Source: Gymnorhina tibicen (Eukaryota > Chordata > Aves > Passeriformes > Artamidae). Taken from it: a stretch of 64,000 nucleotides of DNA. A program made the translations under genes and the position numbers. Shown piece by piece: positions 37,601-47,900 of this stretch (positions within the stretch are counted from its first letter, which is position 1; every line of letters starts with the position of its first letter). Below the pieces are notes generated by a model. That model worked only from the letters and a program-made list of their open reading frames with translations, made no database searches and was not told the origin of the DNA. The DNA is taken from contig VXAZ01005695.1 in NCBI GenBank assembly GCA_013399875.1, positions 922,104 to 986,103 of the forward strand, written 5' to 3'.

Positions 37601-40600
37601 TTCCATTTTGTGGCACAAAACTGAGTTCTTGAGTGCGTTACACACTACTGGAACAAGACACACAGTACAAAGAGCACCAGATACAGTAGTTCCCTGCAGT
37701 CTTGTAAAGTTCTATACAAAAAGGTACAAATACTGGAGGTATTAAATTTGGAAAATTAAATGCAAAGTTCTTTGTTCTTAAGTTTGTAGTGTGAAGTAGC
37801 TCATGCTCTATATAACATGTGAGGAAAAACCAGTCTGTTTTCAAAATGGAAAGTCTGCAGGGAAAGAGAGAATTAGCAGCTGATGAAAGTAAGTGAGTAA
37901 TAAACCAGGCAATAATACAAAATCTGAACATACATAAAAAGCTTAATCACAATCTATATATAGATTTTACATCTCAGGAACATAATGTAACATATTGCTT
38001 CTCAAGGGCATCTCTGACTCTCATAATAGCCTAGATTTGTACTAGAAATCCAGATTCTCTAGCAGTTTATTCCCGGCGATGAAGTAAGTTACCTCATTTG
38101 AAATATTACCACAATTCTCATTTAAACAATACAAAGCTCACAGATGAAACAGAGTAGGCAGAGCATTTTCACTGGTGCCAGGAAGGTGACTGTCACAGGC
38201 AGGAGGAGCACAGGCCGATGCAATATTTTTCAGTAAACTGCACATCCATAGTAAGATTTCTGACCACAGAAATTTTCAAATTTCCAACTCTGGAGAAAGT
38301 GGCCAATTAGTCCTCTCATGCTTCAATTCTGACCCACTGGTTTATGGAAATGCAGATGCCCTGCTCTCACACAACAGTGAGTGAAGAAGTCTGGCAAAAG
38401 TACTGACTGTGCAAAAAATACGCCGGCTCTTCTCCCCTGTGAGGCTTGGGAGAGATTGCATTTTTTCTTCAAAGTGTGATGTAAACATTTTCCTGTAGCT
38501 TTTATTTAATGAGAGACAAGTTTTCTCAGCACTTACTGCACTGAGCCCTAGAATAGACATTACTTCATAAAATGGCAGGAAAGGTGTGCCTTATTCTTCC
38601 TTATCTAGATATTTGGGGGGAGATAAGACAGCAACGTTACTTAAATCATTAAACTGTTATTCTGCTAGTGAAAAATTCTGCTAGTCCTAAGCAAATATTA
38701 AAACTGCTGTGCAATACTGTCCAATGCTCAGACATAATAAATATAAGCAGAAGTAATGCAGAAAAAGGGCTACATTCCCTAGCGTGGTCAGGGGAACAGG
38801 ACTTGCAAAAAAACCTGAAAGGAAGCTTGAGAGGTATAAACCTGTGAAAATACGTATGTGAAGCCATATGGTTGCTGTCTATAAATACACTTACAGGAAA
38901 ATGAAATATTTAAGCTAAAGAACAGTGTTGGCAAAAGAAAAAAAAACCTGGTATAAAGCAGCCATTAATAAAATTACGCTAAAATTGTGCATGTCTTGGA
39001 GAGCAGCACAGCTCTGGAATGGTCTTCAGGAGGAGGGGGGAGCAAAAATGTGACTACTTTTAACATGGAGTTAGTTAAGTTTATGAAAGGAATTCCTGTG
39101 CACTGTGTAAAGTAATTGTCATGATAATAAGAACATCTTAAATTTCAGTACTTTATTTATTTAGTGTCTTTGATCAAAAGCACTTATATAAAAATGCAAT
39201 AATGAAAATTCCTTTCAACCAGTACAATAAAAGTTGGAATTCCTTGGGGTATTTCATTTTCTTTAGCAAAATGCAATTTGGACATGTTCCATTCAATATT
39301 TGCAGAAATGACAGAGCATCAGCCCTACAAATAATAATAAATCTAGAACATAAGATAAGCTATAGGTTATTGAAATGATGTGTTGCTAAGTTAAATCCAG
39401 CTTTTGCAATGTTAAACTAGCAACAGCTGAGGGAATTTGTGGTTTTTCGGCAAGTCTACAGGTCTCACCAAATAACTGCCCTGGAAGTCCCTGGTTTTCA
39501 GCTCTGTAAATCTACTGCTTATGAAACTGAGATAGAACCACTGCTTGGAGCCAAGTTCTCCAAAAGGCCCAACCATCAGACCTAGTGAGAGTTTTCAGTG
39601 TCCTTTGCATCAGTCAGAGAATTTGCTACCCTTGCAGCATGTGACCTGACCGGAGGGTATGTGCTGCACACGCCCACCTCTTCCTTCCCTTGTTTCTCTC
39701 TTGGTATTTCAGTTCAACAGGTGACCTCACGCTGGTCCATGTGTTGGGTGGCTGTTTGTGGGTGTGTCACAGTTCACACACATGCAGTATCAATCAGGGA
39801 CAGGAGTATTGAATTTGTGCCTGGGACTCAGCATAAATTGAATTGAACCAGCCCTATCCAGAAGTGTAAACCTTAGCAAAATGTTTCAAGTTTGGACACC
39901 AAATTCAGGTTATCTAGGTCTACCTTCAGGACCATGTATATGGCACTTTGAATTTCAGGGACAGCAAGCAATAGCTTGCCAATTGACTTATAACTTGTGT
40001 GGGCTATGTTGAAAATTGGTAAGGTTGGAAAGGACCTTTTTCCCCTCACATTTCATGGCCTTAATCAGCTATTAAGTGATGTGAGGGGAGGGTGTTCAAT
40101 GGAAATGGGGTGGGGGGGTAAGTTATTTCACACAGTGTATTCTGTCACAGATCACTGGGCAAACAGAAATCCGATCCTGGGTGCTCAGCTTTCTGGTTTT
40201 TAGGTGGAGCTGATACAGCGTCAGAAGATCCAGACCAAACAGCAACCTCTAACAGCCTGAATAAGGCAATTACCTATTCGTACCATATTTGCTGTATTTT
40301 GTCAGTTGAGCCACCCTTTGTCATGGTATAAAAACACAGTCTTCCAAACAAGAAAATTTTAGCTTTAGTATTTTAATTTCTCTTCTAACTAGCTTGGATT
40401 TAATTTTGGCACCTCTCTAGCCTTCACAAGTAAAACTAACAAAAAAATTAATTGCAACATTATATGTAATGAATGGGATGGAAAAGCAGTAGGATCTGAA
40501 GAGAAATGCTATTCTTGCCCACTGAGTGCCAGTAGTTTGTTTTCTAACACAGATGCCAAGAAGTAAAAAAAGGGAGGCAGTGGCTTCTGCCTGTTGACTA

Positions 40601-41983
40601 CAAGTGTTTGATCTCTCTACAACTGTGAAAGGGAGGAGACAGCACTCAAGAAACAATTCTATGGAGATTCATTATTACTCTTGAAATCCCAGATGATCTG
40701 TTCTCTCAAGGTGTTTTTTTTCTCAACAAGTACATGCCAGCCCTTGAAAGGATCTAAATTGACTGCATCACAGAAGTAGGTAGGAGGATCTACCCACAGA
40801 CAGTGCAGTATTAAGCTCTTTTACTTTATCTGTTCCCTTCTTAGGCCCTTATACTCTCCCTTAGCTGTAAATTGTGAGTTTCCTTCTGAGGGAAAATGGT
40901 TTTTTGCTGAGAGTTTCCTCAGCAGAAATTTTAATGGAATTGTCTGTCATCAACACCTGCTTTCAAGCTTTACTGATAAAATTAGATTTTATATCTCAGC
41001 ATCACATATGGCATCTTTATAATTAGTCTTTTTGCAGTATATGAATGTCAATTCCTAAAATGCTGCCTGTACTGTTCATGTGGGAATATTTCACTTCATT
41101 AATCAATACAGGTTTTTCATTGGAGCTTCTAACTGTTGAAAGCTCACATCTTCATGTAGCTAATCTCAAAACCATTTTGATGGACTGATACAACACATCT
41201 GCAGCTGCACTGGAACTGAGCTGTGAGCAGATCCCTTCTGGAAATGGGATCCTGAGAGGTCTATATGGGCCTCCATACCTAGAGTCACTTGTGGAAATGT
41301 AGTCTTTGAATATGTGGCTATCTGAAAATGAGGGGTGGCCTTCTTTAGAGGGCTCAGTATTGATCTAATCTTGGAAACAGAGGGAGGTCTATGTTAGGAG
41401 ATTCTGAAAAATATTACTATACATAACATTTTGGAACATGAACACCCAGATTTTAACACACATACTCAAGAGTAAGCAAACTTAGAGGTGTTTTCAGACA
41501 AGTGATGATCAGAATGACTGGTCAGCAATATGGGTAAAAGCGTTCCTGTATCAGTGACTCACAGGTGGCTGCTTTAAACCATTGTAAAATGCATGGGAAG
41601 TCCTATACTAGTACAGATACCAGTATAGGTGATAGGTGATTTTTTCATTACTCATGTCACAGCTGAGAATTTTTATTCCACTTGGGTACATTCATTTCTC
41701 TGCTCAGATGAGAAAATGCACAAAGTAACAGATCATCACTATACCACTAGCACTAATGTCATGGAAGTGGTAACATTTGTATGGAAAAGTCAGCATTTAG
41801 TACCCTTATGCAACAGGATGAAAATGTGCAAACTGTTAACTTGTAATAGAAATGTCTTTAGTTTCTCAAGTGCAAAGTGCAGTGTCAGCAACACTATCCT
41901 CTAGAAAAAAAAAGACAAATAGGAAAACATTTATAAACATAGCTCTTGATAGCTCTCATGCAAACTGCTGTCAGACTTGTACA
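37601..41983 (-). other. KCNS2: Probable KCNS2 3' UTR and downstream flank
   Basis: Non-coding AT-rich sequence directly downstream of the KCNS2 stop on the minus strand. On that strand AATAAA signals appear as TTTATT on the plus strand. Candidates are at 41,672-41,677, which would give a 3' UTR of about 0.3 kb, and the overlapping pair at 39,152-39,161, which would give about 2.8 kb. KCNS genes usually have long 3' UTRs, which favours the distal pair, but this is inference. A 30-nt CR1-like scrap (AGGTTGGAAAGGACCTTTTT) lies near 40,021. Confidence 0.4.
39152..39161 (-). terminator. Candidate distal KCNS2 poly(A) signals (two overlapping)
   Basis: TTTATTTATT on the plus strand reads as two overlapping AATAAA hexamers on the KCNS2 strand, about 2.8 kb past the stop codon. 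The proximal alternative is at 41,672-41,677. Confidence 0.3.
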
Positions 41984-43417
41984 CTAATGCAGTGAATCAT
42001 TCAGGCTCAACTCACTGGGGGTGCTTCTGCTCATATTGGTCAGACTGGCCATAAGGGATTTAACTTTATAAGCATAGTAGTCCCTTAAGTTGACAGATGG
42101 AACTTCTTTCATGCCATCACCAAAATCACAGCTTCTCATGGCACTCTCTAACTGCTTCTGACGCCTATAGAAGTGGGAGAATTTATTAAAGATCAGCGTA
42201 ATGGGAAGCACTACCACTAGGATACCAGCTAGGATGCATGCAGATGCTGTCAACTTGCCAGCAGTGCTCCCTGGCACCACATCCCCGTAGCCAACCGTGG
42301 TCATGCTAACAGTAGCCCACCACCAACAAGCAGGGATGGTGGCTAACCCCTCATTCTCTTCTTTCTCAATGGTATAAGCCACTACTGAGAAAATGGAGAT
42401 GCCAACAGAGAGGTAGAGTAAAAGAAGCCCCACCTCTCTGTAGCTATACTTCAGGGTGGCTCCGAGAGACCTGAGACCTGTGGAGTGTCTAGCAAGCTTT
42501 AATATGCGGAAGATCCTCATGAGTCTCAGGACTTGTGCAACTCTGCCTAAATTTGCTAAAGTCGGAGTACTTTCCACCACCAAGTTGACAATTAATGTAA
42601 TATAAAATGGAAGGATAGACATTAGGTCAATCAAATTCAGGGCATGCTTGAAAAATTTTAAGAAGTCAGGAGCTACTGCAAATCTCGCCACCAGTTCAAA
42701 AGTGAACCATGCAATACCAAAATGTTCCACGATTTCAAAGCGAGGGTCTTCCTCGGGGTTCCCATTGCTGTCAACAATCTGAAAGTCTGGGAGGCTGTTC
42801 AGGCACATGGTCACAATGGAGCCCAGCACCACCACTATTGAAAGGACACTGAAGATGCGGCTTAAAACTGAGTACCCAGGATTATCCAAAGCAAGCCAGA
42901 GCTGCCTCCTGATGTTTCCAAAGGGCTGTTTGTCAAATTTAGAGGCATCATTGTAGAATGCCAAAATCTCATCAAAAGAAGATGTGGTACTTTCCTGGTC
43001 ACTTTGTTCCTCCCATTTCTCTTGGTCTGGCTCCATTTTCCTCCCATGGTAGCTATAACTGCAGCAGGAGTCTATAAAGAATTCATTGATTCCCCAGTAT
43101 TCAATCTCCTGGCTGAAAGAAAACACACAGAGTTCACCCATCACATGGAGCTTGCCAGTGTTATAAAAATGTAGCACGTAAGGGAAGAGCTCGGGGTTCC
43201 TGTCAAAATAAAATTCATTCTTGGTGTCATCATAGTCATCACAAAGCTCCAGTATTGACTCCTTTGAGTGGCAGCTCAGCAATTTGCCCAGCCTGGTCTC
43301 GGGGAACCTTAATAATGTGTTGGATCTCATCTTCTTCTTAAAGCCACCAACGTTGATGCTGATCTCATTGTCTTCAAAATTCGCTTCAGATAAAGCCCTC
43401 AGACTCTGCCCTGTCAT
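41984..43417 (-). CDS. KCNS2: KCNS2, Kv9.2 silent voltage-gated K+ channel subunit
   Basis: The uninterrupted 477-residue frame has the length of human Kv9.2 and I recognise it throughout. Order: a T1/BTB tetramerisation domain (about residues 18-120, with INVGGFKKKM and FDRNPELFPYVLHFY); S1 (about 184-206); S2 (228-249); S3 (257-280); S4 (291-312), with voltage-sensor charges at R292, R298, R301, R304, K307 and R310; S5 (328-350); a pore loop with selectivity filter TVGYGD at 374-379; and S6 (388-412). S6 carries PIT (405-407) where gating Kv1-4 channels have PxP. This is a hallmark of electrically silent subunits, which do not form channels alone but join Kv2.1/Kv2.2 in the plasma membrane and shift their gating. 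I chose the ATG at 43,417 (MTGQSL, A at -3) because it gives the family length. The frame stays open upstream to 43,465 but has no ATG. Stop TAG is at 41,984-41,986. Confidence 0.98.
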   Translation of the reverse strand: MTGQSLRALSEANFEDNEISINVGGFKKKMRSNTLLRFPETRLGKLLSCHSKESILELCDDYDDTKNEFYFDRNPELFPYVLHFYNTGKLHVMGELCVFSFSQEIEYWGINEFFIDSCCSYSYHGRKMEPDQEKWEEQSDQESTTSSFDEILAFYNDASKFDKQPFGNIRRQLWLALDNPGYSVLSRIFSVLSIVVVLGSIVTMCLNSLPDFQIVDSNGNPEEDPRFEIVEHFGIAWFTFELVARFAVAPDFLKFFKHALNLIDLMSILPFYITLIVNLVVESTPTLANLGRVAQVLRLMRIFRILKLARHSTGLRSLGATLKYSYREVGLLLLYLSVGISIFSVVAYTIEKEENEGLATIPACWWWATVSMTTVGYGDVVPGSTAGKLTASACILAGILVVVLPITLIFNKFSHFYRRQKQLESAMRSCDFGDGMKEVPSVNLRDYYAYKVKSLMASLTNMSRSTPSELSLNDSLH

Positions 43418-43454
43418 AGTGAGCTCCTTCCAAAGGTGGGTAGGGAATGAAAAC
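43418..43454 (-). other. KCNS2: KCNS2 5' UTR, start of coding exon (inferred)
   Basis: On the minus strand a pyrimidine-rich stretch ends in TATCCTAG, followed by GTTTTCATTCCC. That is a good splice acceptor and would place the 5' end of the coding exon at 43,454, 37 nt before the ATG. Transcript data are needed to confirm it. Confidence 0.4.
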
Positions 43455-43868
43455 CTAGGATACAATTACACAGAAAGTTGGAAGAATGAACAAATCTACA
43501 GCATGTTCACCTATTGAGGCTTGCTTGCTTTCTTTTTTTCTTTCTTTCTTTCTTTGTTTCTTTCTTTTTCCTTTTTATTTCTTCCTTCTCTCTTTAATTC
43601 TCTCCTCTCTTTCTCTTTCTTCTCTTCTTTCCTTCTCTCCTTTCCCTCTCCCCCCTTTCCCCCTTTTTTCCCCCGTTCACTTGCTTTCCCTCCCTTTTTC
43701 TCCCTCTGCCCCCGGTTTCTCCCCTTTTCCCCCTTTTCTTTTCTTTTCTCCCACCTCCCACTGAAGACCTTGAGGGAGGCTCCTTTGTTCCCTCTGCAGG
43801 CTCCCGTCCCTCCCCTCGCCCTTCACCTGGGCTGTGGCTGTCGCTCCCACCAACCCCCCGTTACTCAC
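43455..43868 (-). other. KCNS2: Inferred short KCNS2 5' UTR intron (about 414 nt)
   Basis: A near-consensus donor GTGAGTAA begins at 43,868 on the minus strand (exon end CAAAGGCC), and a candidate acceptor CCTAG ends at 43,455. Vertebrate KCNS2 has a non-coding first exon and an intronless coding exon, so an intron here fits the family. Most of it would be the polypurine strand of the tract at 43,527-43,760. Confidence 0.35.
43527..43760. repeat. Long polypyrimidine (CTTT/TTTCC) tract
   Basis: About 230 nt are almost purely C and T on the plus strand. It begins with (CTTT)n, passes through CTCTTT mixtures, and ends in CCCC/TTTT runs. The KCNS2 sense strand is therefore purine-rich. Such tracts can form triplex (H-DNA) structures and tend to be unstable. 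Open frames through the tract are compositional artefacts. Confidence 0.9.
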
Positions 43869-44900
43869 GGCCTTTGTGCCACCGGGGCCGCGCGGACCTT
43901 TCATTCCCTCCNNNNNNNNNNNNNNNNNNNNNNNNNNNNNNNNNNNNNNNNNNNNNNNNNNNNNNNNNNNNNNNNNNNNNNNNNNNNNNNNNNNNNNNNN
44001 NNNNNNNNNNNNNNNNNNNNNNNNNNNNNNNNNNNNNNNNNNNNNNNNNNNNNNNNNNNNNNNNNNNNNNNNNNNNNNNNNNNNNNNNNNNNNNNNNNNN
44101 NNNNNNNNNNNNNNNNNNNNNNNNNNNNNNNNNNNNNNNNNNNNNNNNNNNNNNNNNNNNNNNNNNNNNNNNNNNNNNNNNNNNNNNNNNNNNNNNNNNN
44201 NNNNNNNNNNNNNNNNNNNNNNNNNNNNNNNNNNNNNNNNNNNNNNNNNNNNNNNNNNNNNNNNNNNNNNNNNNNNNNNNNNNNNNNNNNNNNNNNNNNN
44301 NNNNNNNNNNNCGCCGCTCCCACCTACCCCCTACCCGACCCCGCCGGCAGCGATCGGGGAGGGTGGGTGGGCGGCCGGGGGCTGCGGAGGGGCGGCCCGG
44401 AGGAGCCGGTGTGCCGGAGGTGCCTCCGCTCGCTCGCTCTCGCTCTTGCCCCCGCGCACCGGCGGCAGCGGCGCCGCAAACTCGGGTTTCCTCCCCACCG
44501 CGATCCTGCTTCACGCCGGCTCCGAGCGGCACAACCTCCCGCGGGGGTACGGGGGACGCCCACCCACGGCCGCAGTGGCTCCGAGCACCCGCGGACCCTC
44601 TCCCGAGGGGCGTCGCCCGCCCCCCGCCCCTCTCCCCTTCAACCTGCCGGGAAGGGACCGGGCGAGCGGGTGCCGCTACCCCGCCCGCCCATGGCACCAG
44701 CGGGTCCTCGCTGTGGCGCCTGAGCAGGGTCCCTGCGGGCACTGACAATAGGAAAGACGGGGACTCTTGTCAGAGCAATTGGTGTGAGGGGAGCGGAGCT
44801 GCGTGATGAAGCTGCTCGCCGCCCCCTCAGTCGCTGGCTGGGAACCCCCGACCTCCGCACACAGCCCTGCCAGCCATTTCGGGACGGATCATCGTGAACG
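43780..44900 (-). promoter_or_regulatory. KCNS2: CpG island, probable KCNS2 promoter and first exon
   Basis: Sequence on both sides of the gap is very GC-rich and full of CpG (for example CCGCGCGGACC at about 43,889 and the whole of 44,312-44,700), in contrast to the AT-rich surroundings. It lies immediately upstream of KCNS2, so it is most simply its promoter island. A start site cannot be placed because part of the island is missing. It could also drive a divergent plus-strand transcript. Open frames through the N run are artefacts. Confidence 0.65.
43912..44311. other. Assembly gap, 400 N
   Basis: Exactly 400 undetermined bases in the middle of the CpG island. GC-rich promoter sequence is often missing from short-read avian assemblies. 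The round number may be an estimated rather than true length. Confidence 1.
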
Positions 44901-47900
44901 ACGGCACCTCGAGCAGGATGGGTGGGAGGGCTGAGCTCCTTGCGCTGCTGCCCTTGGTGGGTAGAGTTTTCGTGCTAGCATATGGAATAATGTCCAGCTA
45001 CATGGTCAGCGATGGCAGGATCCCTGCCCACGCTGGAGGCGGCTGGGAAGAAATCTGCCCCCTGTTGCTGTGCCCGGGGTGAGGCCGGGCTTCTCGGGGA
45101 GAGGCCCGATCGTGGCAATCCCTGCGCACCTGACCCCACCCTGAGCAGGGGCCGGCTGTGCAGAGCACAGATGCTGGGACACAGGTGCTTTATGCCGGGA
45201 TAACCCACATCATCTCCTGCCAGCTGCCTCGTGACCGCCTCTCACTCATGCTCTCACGCATATGATGGCCGGCTCTCCGGCTCCTGGAAATTGACTGCTG
45301 TCTGTTCTTTGTAGGATTAGGGTGTGCAGGGGGATGAAGACTCCTCTCTTGCTTCCCCCACTCGTGTCAGAGCCCTGAGCACTCCAGCCCTATGCATCAC
45401 CTTCGGCTTGTTCCTCAAATCCATGGTGGGGGAGAGAGGTTATAGCTTCCAACTCCAGCCACACATGACCCCTATTTACAAGGAACCCCCAGTATTAAAG
45501 ATCAGCCCAGGAAACTGAGTGCAGTCATGAAGTGGGGCAAATAAGTCCTGGTGTATGCCACTGGCCAGGTCTCCAAGAGCCTGCTCAGCTTTCCTACCTG
45601 GGGTGTTGTGATCACCCCACCACATCCCACCAAGCCTGGTGCATTGTGTGGCGAGAGACTCCACACCTCTGGGGACACTCCCACAGCATGTGCGTGGACC
45701 CATAGCACCCTCAGCCCCCCGGAGAGGCTTCATAAAATCTATGTTTCAGTGATGCTACAGATGGTCTCCCCGCTTGCCTTTTCTTGGGTGGCGTGTGCTC
45801 TTGCTTTGCTCTCCTGCTGGTGAGCGCCTTCTGCCTCCCTTTCCTACAGATGCCCTGGGTCAAGGCTCTGTGTCCCAGCATTCTTCACTACATGTCCGGT
45901 GACATCCCAGGGGACGCTGAATCCACACGGAATTACGGACACCAGGCTGTCTCCCGGCCAGGGAAAGTGCTGCTCCTCTCAGCCCGATCCCACCAGCTCT
46001 TCCCCTGCTGGGAGGTTGCAGGCAGGAGACAGAGAATGCACATAACAGGGAGGTGGCTTTGCAAATGCAGTGGCGACCTGCCCGTTTCCCTGTAACAGCC
46101 GCGTTTCACCTCCAGAGAGGCAGCTCTCCTGCTTCCCAGTGGCAGTGTAGCTGTTGTGTGTTTGTGACAGCCGCCCCCTCTCAGGGCTCTGCTGGCGAAC
46201 CACTCACTGGGGAGCTCTAATTATACTGGCTGTTAATGCCTGGGGCAGGGGGTGGCAGGACACAGAATTGGGAACCACCGTTAAGATTTTTTGAGTTGGA
46301 TGCCTCACCACGTTCCCCAGGGCTTGGATAAATCACAAAACTTCTCTATTGTAATTTCCCACTCACTCTTAGGAAAGCAAAAATAACTCATACTCCTCAG
46401 TAACATTACAAGGAATAGTGAGCTGCTGCTGCTGGGAGTGCATTCACGCGATGTCTGTGTGTTTTCACCAGCTCTGGTCTATCCTGGGTAGCTAGTGGGG
46501 GCTTTAAACACATTGAAACATCTTCAGCAAATTTGTAAAAAAAAAAATTACTTTTGTTTCTTATTAAATTAAATATTAAATTAAATATTTTTTCCCTAAA
46601 GCTGCTTTGGAATAAACTAAGTGGAGATCTATTTAGAGGATTTCCAAGCTTTTATAGATTGTTCTCACCTTCTAAGCCACTTGGCTAAGAAAAAAGGGTT
46701 ATAGTCTCATTACTCATTTATCAATCTCTGATCTTATCTTTATCTTGGAAAAATTGCTGGTCACTTTTCTAACATGCATTTTCCCATTAAGAAACACAGC
46801 AAGGTTTATGAAGAGATACTTGAGATAAACAGCAAAGCGATATAACTGCACAAGGATACAGCTCTCACTGGTCTAATATAACTGCTCCTGTAATTAGGGC
46901 TAATAGACTCAGTCCAAGCATTTTGCTAATATAGCTAAAATGCTTCTAGCACCCAAATTAGTAATCCAAAAATCCATCTCAATTTTTTTGCAAGGGGCAC
47001 ACTCTGCTCCATGGACATATAAGCAGGTCTGTTATTGACCTAGTATTTTTGCCTTTCCCAAAAGTAAGTACAGAAAAAATTGCTGTGGACACACTATCAC
47101 TGGTGTAATCCAAGGCAAAAGATACGTCAAAAGAAATCAGGTATGTCATTTTTGCACAAAATGAGCTTGTGATGTGTCAGATAAGAGCACATTTTGGGAT
47201 GCATTGGTAATACACCAAATAAATACAAAACAACACTTTGTCTCCACTGCCTTGTGGACACTTCTTGGACTGTAGAGAATGCAAGAGCAGTGCTGAGGGG
47301 GGCTGGGCTGGGAGTGTAAGGAAGCGTGAAAGAATTGCCTGTTGGAGTGGGGAGGTGAATGAGTGATTCATATTACCCTAGGGCAATATTACAAAAGCTA
47401 AACTAACTTTGGGTTTGGTGGTTATAGTTTCTGACTGAGACTGTGTGTGAGAGACAGGACTTGTTTTATTGGTACACGTGGTACCATGTCATTTAAGGAA
47501 TGTGAGAAGGTGCCAGTGCTGTGTAAAAACATGGCGCGGGTACAGGTGCCCTTCAGGGCCGGGCACACACGGCAGCTGCAGTGTTGGACAATGCACCCTG
47601 CTTGGGGTTTGTGGTGACCTCAACTGTGAGGGAATGTGGAAATTATTGCCACGCCACCGACTGACTCAGTGTAGGAAGCTGCTGCCTAGGAAGCCGTGTC
47701 CTCAGACATCTCCTGCCTGGTTCCTGTTGGCTGCCCCACCACCAGTGCAGTGAGTTAACACTGCTGAGGACATGTTCTGCAGGCACTGCATCTGAGGTGC
47801 ACTGTCACCTTTGGAAGAAGGGAAACTGCTACAAAACTACTAAATCTACAAATGTAAATGAAATATTGGATAGGGTCTAAAGGAAGCTATGGGACCAAAG

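Noticed and set aside
43418..43465. Sixteen-residue N-terminal extension of KCNS2
   Set aside because: The frame stays open, but the codon at 43,465 is TTG, not ATG. Starting at the ATG at 43,417 gives exactly the 477-residue family length.
44312..44750. First exon of NIPAL2, the next gene expected from vertebrate order
   Set aside because: None of the frames shows the N-terminal membrane segments of that family, and the island is better explained by KCNS2.
43521..44806. Several long frames of 295-400 codons on both strands
   Set aside because: They run through the polypyrimidine tract or the 400 N gap, neither of which can give a real stop codon signal.
46168..46186. CTCF-like word CAGCCGCCCCCTCTCAGGG
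   Set aside because: Only a partial match to the consensus, and no supporting context.
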